DNA of 64,000 nt, taken from positions 34,151,019 through 34,215,018 of the forward strand of contig OZ020491.1 in NCBI GenBank assembly GCA_963971405.1, read 5' to 3'. This document shows positions 52,633 through 62,300 of the stretch, piece by piece. How positions within the stretch are numbered: position 1 is the first letter of the stretch; every line of letters begins with the position of its first letter. The position numbers and the translations under genes are program-made. A model generated the notes under the pieces. That model searched no databases, had not been told where the DNA came from, and saw only the letters and a list, made by a program, of their open reading frames with translations. The stretch comes from Psococerastis gibbosa. Lineage: Eukaryota > Arthropoda > Insecta > Psocodea > Psocidae.

Positions 52633-52769
52633 GGAGCAATTGCTTAATGTTAAGTACAATACAATGAGCCAAAATAAGCAAAATTAAGACACCCTTATCA
52701 TATCAAGACCTTTAAAAAAATAAAATAAGTAAATAGCTATTTTTTTTATTCTTGTCGAATGAATTTTTT
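52633..52769. repeat. Monomer k*, k with a 29-bp 3' deletion
   Basis: It has the k body (CAATTGCTTAATGTTAAG, GACACCCTTATC) but runs from GAATTTTTTT directly into GAGCAATTGCTC of the next l. The end of the T-tract and the AGCAACATTTAAACCG ... CACGCAG segment are missing (137 instead of 166 bp). An intact k is at 53270-53435. Confidence 0.92.
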
Positions 52770-52936
52770 TGAGCAATTGCTCAATGTTAATTACAATAAA
52801 ATGAGCCAAAATAAGCCAATTTAAGACACCCGTGTCATATCAAGACCTTTAAAAAAAATAAAATAAGTATATAGCTATTTTTCGTATTCTTGTCGAATGA
52901 ATTTTTTGTAGCTACATTTACACCGATGAACACGCA
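52770..52936. repeat. Monomer type l (reference)
   Basis: TTAATTACAATAAAATGAGCC, CCAATTTAAGACACCCG, AATAAGTATATAGC and a TTTTTTGTAGC tail. The first l of each 34-mer unit has TTAACTAC instead (49914, 55449, 60985). Confidence 0.88.
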
Positions 52937-53102
52937 GGAACAATTGCTCAATGTTAAGTACAATACATTGAGCCAAAAAAAGCAAAATTAAGACACCTAT
53001 ATCTTTTTAAAACCTTTAAAAGAATAAAATGAGTAAATAGCTATTTTTCTTATTCTTGTCGAATGAATTTTTTGTAGCTACATTTACACCGATGAACACG
53101 CA
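52937..53102. repeat. Hybrid monomer m/i
   Basis: It starts as type m (GAACAATTGCTCAATGTTAAG, CATTGAGCCAAAAAAAGC, AAATGAGTAAATAG) but ends TTTTTTGTAGC ... ACACCG as i does before j; an intact m (53603-53768) ends TTTTTTTTAGC ... ACATCG before n. The hybrid is followed by a second j k l m set, as expected if an m recombined with an i. Confidence 0.82.
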
Positions 53103-53768
53103 CGAGCAAGTGGCCAATGTTAAGTACAACACAGTGAGCCTAAATAAGCAAAACTAAGACACCTATATCTTTTTAAGACCTTTAAAAAAAATAAAATAAG
53201 TAAATAGCTATTTTTCTTATTCTTGTCGAATGAATTTTTTTTAGCTACATTTACACCGATGAACACGCAGGAGCAATTGCTTAATGTTAAGTACAATACA
53301 ATGAGCCAAAATAAGCAAAATTAAGACACCCTTATCATATCAAGACCTTTAAAAAAATAAAATAAGTAAATAGCTATTTTTTTTATTCTTGTCGAATGAA
53401 TTTTTTTTAGCAACATTTAAACCGATGAACACGCAGGAGCAATTGCTCAATGTTAATTACAATAAAATGAGCCAAAATAAGCCAATTTAAGACACCCGTG
53501 TCATATCAAGACCTTTAAAAAAAATAAAATAAGTATATAGCTATTTTTCGTATTCTTGTCGAATGAATTTTTTGTAGCTACATTTACACCGATGAACACG
53601 CAGGAACAATTGCTCAATGTTAAGTACAATACATTGAGCCAAAAAAAGCAAAATTAAGACACCTATATCTTTTTAAAACCTTTAAAAAAATAAAATGAGT
53701 AAATAGCTATTTTTCTTATTCTTGTCGAATGAATTTTTTTTAGCTACATTTACATCGATGAACACGCA
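53103..53768. repeat. Second j k l m set
   Basis: Four monomers (53103, 53270, 53436 and 53603) of types j, k, l and m, directly after a first j k* l m/i set. The last one (53603-53768) is the intact reference for type m. Confidence 0.88.
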
Positions 53769-53934
53769 GGAGCAATTGCTTAATGTTAAATACAATACAA
53801 TGAGCCAAAGTAAGCAAAATTAAGACACCCTTATCATATCAAGACCTTTTGAAAAATAAAATAAGTAAATAGCTATTTTTCTTATTCTTGTCGAATGAAT
53901 TTTTTTTAGCTACATTTACACCGATGAACACGCA
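53769..53934. repeat. Monomer type n (reference)
   Basis: CAATTGCTTAATGTTAAATAC, GAGCCAAAGTAAGC and GACCTTTTGAAAAATAAAAT, a marked change of the A-tract region. Confidence 0.9.
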
Positions 53935-55930
53935 GGAGCAATTGCTTAATGTTAAGTACAATACAATGAGCCAAAATAAGCAAAATTAAGTTACCGTTAT
54001 CATATCAAGACCTTTAAAAAAATAAAATAAGTAAATAGCTATTTTTTTTATTCTTGTCGAATGAATTTTTTTTAGCAACATTTAAACCGATGAACACGCA
54101 GGAGCAATTGCTCAATGTTAATTACAATACAATGAGCCAAAATAAGCCAATTTAAGACACCCGTGTCATATCAAGACCTTTAAAAAAAATAAAAAAAGTA
54201 TATAGCTATTTTTCGTATTCTTGTCGAATGAATTTTTTGTAGCTACATTTACACCGATGAACACGCAGGAGCAAGTGGCCAATGTTAAGTACAATACAGT
54301 GAGCCTAAATAAGCAAAATTAAGACACCTATATCTTTTTTAGACCTTTAAAAAAAAAAAATAAGTAAATAGCAATTTTTCTTATTCTTGTCGAATGAATT
54401 TTTTTTAGCTACATTTACACCGATGAACACGCAGGAACAATTGGTCAATGTTAAGTACAATACAGTGAGCCAAAACAAGCAAAATTAAGACACCTTTTTT
54501 TTTTAAAACCTTTAAAAAAATAAAATAAGTAAATAGCTATTTTTCTAATTCTTGTCGAATGAATTTTTTTTAGCTACATTTACACCGATGAACACGCAGG
54601 AGCAATGGCTCAATGTTAATTACAATACAATGAGCCAAAATAAGCCAAATTAAAACACCCGTGTCATATCAAGACCTTTAAAAAAAATAAAATAAGTAAA
54701 TAGCTATTTTTTTTATTCTTGTCGAATGAATTTTTTTTAGCAACATTTAAACCGATGAACACGCAGGAGCAATTGCTCAATGTCAAGTACGATACAGTGA
54801 GCCAAAATAAGCAAAATTAAGACACCTACATCTTTTTTAAACCATTAAAAAAATAAAATATGTAAATAGCTATTTTTCTTATTCTTGTCGAATGAATTTT
54901 TTTTAGCTACATTTACACTGATGAACACGCAGGAACAATTGCTCAATGTTAATTACAATACATTGAGCTAAAACAAGCCTAATTAAGACACCCGTGTCAT
55001 ATCAAGACCTTTAAAAAAAATAAAATAAGTAAATAGCTATTTTTCGTATTCTTGTCGAATGAATTTTTTGTAGCTACATTTACACCGATGAACACGCACG
55101 AGCAAGTGGCCAATGTTAAGTACAACACAGTGAGCCTAAATAAGCAAAACTAAGACACCTATATCTTTTTAAGACCTTTAAAAAAAATAAAATAAGTAAA
55201 TAGCTATTTTTCTTATTCTTGTCGAATGAATTTTTTTTAGCTACATTTACACCGATGAACACGCAGGAGCAATTGCTTAATGTTAAGTACAATACAATGA
55301 GCCAAAATAAGCAAAATTAAGACACCCTTATCATATCAAGACCTTTAAAAAAATAAAATAAGTAAATAGCTATTTTTTTTATTCTTGTCGAATGAATTTT
55401 TTTTAGCAACATTTAAACCGATGAACACGCAGGAGCAATTGCTCAATGTTAACTACAATAAAATGAGCCAAAATAAGCCAATTTAAGACACCCGTGTCAT
55501 ATCAAGACCTTTAAAAAAAATAAAATAAGTATATAGCTATTTTTCGTATTCTTGTCGAATGAATTTTTTGTAGCTACATTTACACCGATGAACACGCAGG
55601 AACAATTGCTCAATGTTAAGTACAATACATTGAGCCAAAAAAAGCAAAATTAAGACACCTATATCTTTTTAAAACCTTTAAAAAAATAAAATGAGTAAAT
55701 AGCTATTTTTCTTATTCTTGTCGAATGAATTTTTTTTAGCTACATTTACATCGATGAACACGCAGGAGCAATTGCTTAATGTTAAATACAATACAATGAG
55801 CCAAAGTAAGCAAAATTAAGACACCCTTATCATATCAAGACCTTTTGAAAAATAAAATAAGTAAATAGCTATTTTTCTTATTCTTGTCGAATGAATTTTT
55901 TTTAGCTACATTTACACCGATGAACGCGCA
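53935..55930. repeat. Reiterated c d e f g h i j k l m n block
   Basis: Monomers begin at 53935, 54101, 54268, 54434, 54599, 54766, 54932, 55099, 55266, 55432, 55599 and 55765. They repeat the order already present at 51301-53102, this time with k complete and m intact, and add n. Confidence 0.88.
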
Positions 55931-56097
55931 GGAGCAATTGCTCAATGTTTAGTACAATACAATGAGCCAAAATAAGCAAAATTAAGACACCCTTATCATA
56001 TCAAGACCTTTAAAAAAAATAAAATAAGTAAATAGCTATTTTTTTTATTCTTGTCGAATGAATTTTTTTTAGCAACATTTAAACCGATGAACACGCA
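55931..56097. repeat. Monomer type o (reference)
   Basis: Preceded by GATGAACGCGCAGG, with CTCAATGTTTAGTAC and GACACCCTTATC; ends TTTAGCAACATTTAAACCG. Confidence 0.88.
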
Positions 56098-56264
56098 GGA
56101 GCAATTGCTCAATGTCAAGTACAATACAATGAGCAAAAGTAAGCAAAATTAAGACACCCTTATCATATCAAGACCTTTAAAAAAAATAAAATAAGTAAAT
56201 AGCTATTTTTCTTATTTTTGTCGAATGAATTTTTTTTAGCTACATTTACACCGATGAACACGCT
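56098..56264. repeat. Monomer type p (reference)
   Basis: CTCAATGTCAAGTACAATACAATGAGCAAAAGTAAGC and TTATTTTTGTCG. Its first half is the same as in r, so p is a likely donor of the r start. Confidence 0.88.
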
Positions 56265-56336
56265 GGAGCAATTGCCTAATGTTAGATACAGTACATTGAT
56301 CCAAAATAAGCAATATTAAGACACCCATCTTTAATG
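56265..56336. repeat. Truncated monomer q, copy 11 (type q reference)
   Basis: 5536 bp after copy 10, with the same TTGATCC change. This is type q in the reference 34-mer unit. Confidence 0.92.
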
Positions 56337-56502
56337 CTCAAATTGCTCAATGTCAAGTACAATACAATGAGCAAAAGTAAGCAAAATTAAGACACCCTTA
56401 TCATATCAAGACCTTTAAAAAAAATAAAATAAGTAATTAGCTATTTTTCGTATTTTTGCCGTATGAATTTTTTTAAGCTACATTTACACCGATGAACACG
56501 CA
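56337..56502. repeat. Monomer type r (reference)
   Basis: The first half is p-like (CTCAATGTCAAG, ATGAGCAAAAGTAAGC). The second half is that of the old full-length q monomers (GTAATTAGCTATTTTTCG, TTTTTGCCGTATG, TTTTTTTAAGC). Confidence 0.88.
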
Positions 56503-59303
56503 GGAGCAATTGCTCAATGTTAATTACAATACAATGAGCCAAAATAAGCCAAATTAAGACACCCGTGTCATATCAAGACCTTTAAAAAAAATAAAAAAAG
56601 TATATAGCTATTTTTCGTATTCTTGTCGAATGAATTTTTTGTAGCTACATTTACACCGATGAACACGCAGGAGCAAGTGGTCAATGTTAAGTACAATACA
56701 ATGAGCCTAAGTAAGCAAAATTAAGACACCTATATCTTTTTAAAACCTTTAAAAAAAATAAAATAAGTAAATAGCTATTTTTCTTATTCTTGTCGAATGA
56801 ATTTTTTTTAGCTACATTTACACCGATGAACACGCAGGGGCAATTGCTTAATGTTAAGTACAATACAATGAGCCAAAATATGCAAAATTAAGTTACCGTT
56901 ATCATATCAAGACCTTTAAAAAAATAAAATAAGTAAATAGCTATTTTTTTTATTCTTGTCGAATGAATTTTTTTTAGCAACATTTAAACCGATGAACACG
57001 CAGGAGCAATTGCTCAATGTTAATTACAATACAATGAGCCAAAATAAGCCAATTTAAGACACCCGTGTCATATCAAGACCTTTAAAAAAAATAAAAAAAG
57101 TATATAGCTATTTTTCGTATTCTTGTCGAATGAATTTTTTGTAGCTACATTTACACCGATGAACACGCAGGAGCAAGTGGCCAATGTTAAGTACAATACA
57201 GTGAGCCTAAATAAGCAAAATTAAGACACCTATATCTTTTTAAGACCTTTAAAAAAAAAAAAATAAGTAAATAGCAATTTTTCTTATTCTTGTCGAATGA
57301 ATTTTTTTTAGCTACATTTACACCGATGAACACGCAGGAACAATTGGTCAATGTTAAGTACAATACAGTGAGCCAAAACAAGCAAAATTAAGACACCTTT
57401 TTTTTTTAAAACCTTTAAAAAAATAAAATAAGTAAATAGCTATTTTTCTAATTCTTGTCGAATGAATTTTTTTTAGCTACATTTACACCGATGAACACGC
57501 AGGAGCAATGGCTCAATGTTAATTACAATACAATGAGCCAAAATAAGCCAAATTAAAACACCCGTGTCATATCAAGACCTTTAAAAAAAATAAAATAAGT
57601 AAATAGCTATTTTTTTTATTCTTGTCGAATGAATTTTTTTTAGCAACATTTAAACCGATGAACACGCAGGAGCAATTGCTCAATGTCAAGTACAATACAG
57701 TGAGCCAAAATAAGCAAAATTAAGACACCTACATCTTTTTTAAACCATTAAAAAAATAAAATATGTAAATAGCTATTTTTCTTATTCTTGTCGAATGAAT
57801 TTTTTTTAGCTACATTTACACTGATGAACACGCAGGAACAATTGCTCAATGTTAACTACAATACATTGAGCTAAAACAAGCCTAATTAAGACACCCGTGT
57901 CATATCAAGACCTTTAAAAAAAATAAAATAAGTAAATAGCTATTTTTCGTATTCTTGTCGAATGAATTTTTTGTAGCTACATTTAAACCGATGAACACGC
58001 ACAAGCAAGTGGCCAATGTTAAGTACAACACAGTGAGCCTAAATAAGCAAAACTAAGACACCTATATCTTTTTAAGACCTTTAAAAAAAATAAAATAAGT
58101 AAATAGCTATTTTTCTTATTCTTGTCGAATGAATTTTTTTTAGCTACATTTACACCGATGAACACGCAGGAGCAATTGCTTAATGTTAAGTACAATACAA
58201 TGAGCCAAAATAAGCAAAATTAAGACACCCTTATCATATCAAGACCTTTAAAAAAATAAAATAAGTAAATAGCTATTTTTTTTATTCTTGTCGAATGAAT
58301 TTTTTTGAGCAATTGCTCAATGTTAATTACAATAAAATGAGCCAAAATAAGCCAATTTAAGACACCCGTGTCATATCAAGACCTTTAAAAAAAATAAAAT
58401 AAGTATATAGCTATTTTTCGTATTCTTGTCGAATGAATTTTTTGTAGCTACATTTACACCGATGAACACGCAGGAACAATTGCTCAATGTTAAGTACAAT
58501 ACATTGAGCCAAAAAAAGCAAAATTAAGACACCTATATCTTTTTAAAACCTTTAAAAAAATAAAATGAGTAAATAGCTATTTTTCTTATTCTTGTCGAAT
58601 GAATTTTTTGTAGCTACATTTACACCGATGAACACGCACGAGCAAGTGGCCAATGTTAAGTACAACACAGTGAGCCTAAATAAGCAAAACTAAGACACCT
58701 ATATCTTTTTAAGACCTTTAAAAAAAATAAAATAAGTAAATAGCTATTTTTCTTATTCTTGTCGAATGAATTTTTTTTAGCTACATTTACACCGATGAAC
58801 ACGCAGGAGCAATTGCTTAATGTTAAGTACAATACAATGAGCCAAAATAAGCAAAATTAAGACACCCTTATCATATCAAGACCTTTAAAAAAATAAAATA
58901 AGTAAATAGCTATTTTTTTTATTCTTGTCGAATGAATTTTTTTTAGCAACATTTAAACCGATGAACACGCAGGAGCAATTGCTCAATGTTAATTACAATA
59001 AAATGAGCCAAAATAAGCCAATTTAAGACACCCGTGTCATATCAAGACCTTTAAAAAAATAAAATAAGTATATAGCTATTTTTCGTATTCTTGTCGAATG
59101 AATTTTTTGTAGCTACATTTACACCGATGAACACGCAGGAACAATTGCTCAATGTTAAGTACAATACATTGAGCCAAAAAAAGCAAAATTAAGACACCTA
59201 TATCTTTTTAAAACCTTTAAAAAAATAAAATGAGTAAATAGCTATTTTTCTTATTCTTGTCGAATGAATTTTTTTTAGCTACATTTACATCGATGAACAC
59301 GCA

Positions 59304-62300
59304 GGAGCAATTGCTTAATGTTAAATACAATACAATGAGCCAAAGTAAGCAAAATTAAGACACCCTTATCATATCAAGACCTTTTGAAAAATAAAATAAG
59401 TAAATAGCTATTTTTCTTATTCTTGTCGAATGAATTTTTTTTAGCTACATTTACACCGATGAACACGCAGGAGCAATTGCTTAATGTTAAGTACAATACA
59501 ATGAGCCAAAATAAGCAAAATTAAGTTACCGTTATCATATCAAGACCTTTAAAAAAATAAAATAAGTAAATAGCTATTTTTTTTATTCTTGTCGAATGAA
59601 TTTTTTTTAGCAACATTTAAACCGATGAACACGCAGGAGCAATTGCTCAATGTTAATTACAATACAATGAGCCAAAATAAGCCAATTTAAGACACCCGTG
59701 TCATATCAAGACCTTTAAAAAAAATAAAAAAAGTATATAGCTATTTTTCGTATTCTTGTCGAATGAATTTTTTGTAGCTACATTTACACCGATGAACACG
59801 CAGGAGCAAGTGGCCAATGTTAAGTACAATACAGTGAGCCTAAATAAGCAAAATTAAGACACCTATATCTTTTTAAGACCTTTAAAAAAAAAAAATAAGT
59901 AAATAGCAATTTTTCTTATTCTTGTCGAATGAATTTTTTTTAGCTACATTTACACCGATGAACACGCAGGAACAATTGGTCAATGTTAAGTACAATACAG
60001 TGAGCCAAAACAAGCAAAATTAAGACACCTTTTTTTTTTAAAACCTTTAAAAAAATAAAATAAGTAAATAGCTATTTTTCTAATTCTTGTCGAATGAATT
60101 TTTTTTAGCTACATTTACACCGATGAACACGCAGGAGCAATGGCTCAATGTTAATTACAATACAATGAGCCAAAATAAGCCAAATTAAACACCCGTGTCA
60201 TATCAAGACCTTTAAAAAAAATAAAATAAGTAAATAGCTATTTTTTTTATTCTTGTCGAATGAATTTTTTTTAGCAACATTTAAACCGATGAACACGCAG
60301 GAGCAATTGCTCAATGTCAAGTACGATACAGTGAGCCAAAATAAGCAAAATTAAGACACCTACATCTTTTTTAAACCATTAAAAAAATAAAATATGTACA
60401 TAGCTATTTTTCTTATTCTTGTCGAATGAATTTTTTTTAGCTACATTTACACTGATGAACACGCAGGAACAATTGCTCAATGTTAACTACAATACATTGA
60501 GCTAAAACAAGCCTAATTAAGACACCCGTGTCATATCAAGACCTTTAAAAAAAATAAAATAAGTAAATAGCTATTTTTCGTATTCTTGTCGAATGAATTT
60601 TTTGTAGCTACATTTACACCGATGAACACGCACGAGCAAGTGGCCAATGTTAAGTACAACACAGTGAGCCTAAATAAGCAAAACTAAGACACCTATATCT
60701 TTTTAAGACCTTTAAAAAAAATAAAATAAGTAAATAGCTATTTTTCTTATTCTTGTCGAATGAATTTTTTTTAGCTACATTTACACCGATGAACACGCAG
60801 GAGCAATTGCTTAATGTTAAGTACAATACAATGAGCCAAAATAAGCAAAATTAAGACACCCTTATCATATCAAGACCTTTAAAAAAATAAAATAAGTAAA
60901 TAGCTATTTTTTTTATTCTTGTCGAATGAATTTTTTTTAGCAACATTTAAACCGATGAACACGCAGGAGCAATTGCTCAATGTTAACTACAATAAAATGA
61001 GCCAAAATAAGCCAATTTAAGACACCCGTGTCATATCAAGACCTTTAAAAAAAATAAAATAAGTATATAGCTATTTTTCGTATTCTTGTCGAATGAATTT
61101 TTTGTGGCTACATTTACACCGATGAACACGCAGGAACAATTGCTCAATGTTAAGTACAATACATTGAGCCAAAAAAAGCAAAATTAAGACACCTATATCT
61201 TTTTAAAACCTTTAAAAAAATAAAATGAGTAAATAGCTATTTTTCTTATTCTTGTCGAATGAATTTTTTTTAGCTACATTTACATCGATGAACACGCAGG
61301 AGCAATTGCTTAATGTTAAATACAATACAATGAGCCAAAGTAAGCAAAATTAAGACACCCTTATCATATCAAGACCTTTTGAAAAATAAAATAAGTAAAT
61401 AGCTATTTTTCTTATTCTTGTCGAATGAATTTTTTTTAGCTACATTTACACCGATGAACGCGCAGGAGCAATTGCTCAATGTTTAGTACAATACAATGAG
61501 CCAAAATAAGCAAAATTAAGACACCCTTATCATATCAAGACCTTTAAAAAAAATAAAATAAGTAAATAGCTATTTTTTTTATTCTTGTCGAATGAATTTT
61601 TTTTAGCAACATTTAAACCGATGAACACGCAGGAGCAATTGCTCAATGTCAAGTACAATACAATGAGCAAAAGTAAGCAAAATTAAGACACCCTTATCAT
61701 ATCAAGACCTTTAAAAAAAATAAAATAAGTAAATAGCTATTTTTCTTATTTTTGTCGAATGAATTTTTTTTAGCTATATTTACACCGATGAACACGCTGG
61801 AGCAATTGCCTAATGTTAGATACAGTACATTGAGCCAAAATAAGCAATATTAAGACACCCATCTTTAATGCTCAAATTGCTCAATGTCAAGTACAATACA
61901 ATGAGCAAAAGTAAGCAAAATTAAGACACCCTTATCATATCAAGACCTTTAAAAAAAATAAAATAAGTAATTAGCTATTTTTCGTATTTTTGCCGTATGA
62001 ATTTTTTTAAGCTACATTTACACCGATGAACACGCAGGAGCAATTGCTCAATGTTAATTACAATACAATGAGCCAAAATAAGCCAAATTAAGACACCCGT
62101 GTCATATCAAGACCTTTAAAAAAAATAAAAAAAGTATATAGCTATTTTTCGTATTCTTGTCGAATGAATTTTTTGTAGCTACATTTACACCGATGAACAC
62201 GCAGGAGCAAGTGGTCAATGTTAAGTACAATACAATGAGCCTAAGTAAGCAAAATTAAGACACCTATATCTTTTTAAAACCTTTAAAAAAAATAAAATAA

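Larger units (their letters stand above)
48234..53768. repeat. 34-mer HOR, unit 1
   Basis: Counted from n: n c d e f g h i j k l m n o p q r a b c d e f g h i j k* l m j k l m, 34 monomers and about 5535 bp, of which one is a 72-bp stump and one is shortened by 29 bp. Private changes include loss of CG in TTCTTGTTAATGAA near 48690 and CAAGCATAATT near 52344. Confidence 0.92.
53769..59303. repeat. 34-mer HOR, unit 2
   Basis: The same 34 monomers in the same order at 5534-5536 bp. It shares the 29-bp deletion (58307) and TTGATCC (near 56299) with unit 1, and GTACGATAC (54789) with unit 3. Confidence 0.92.
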
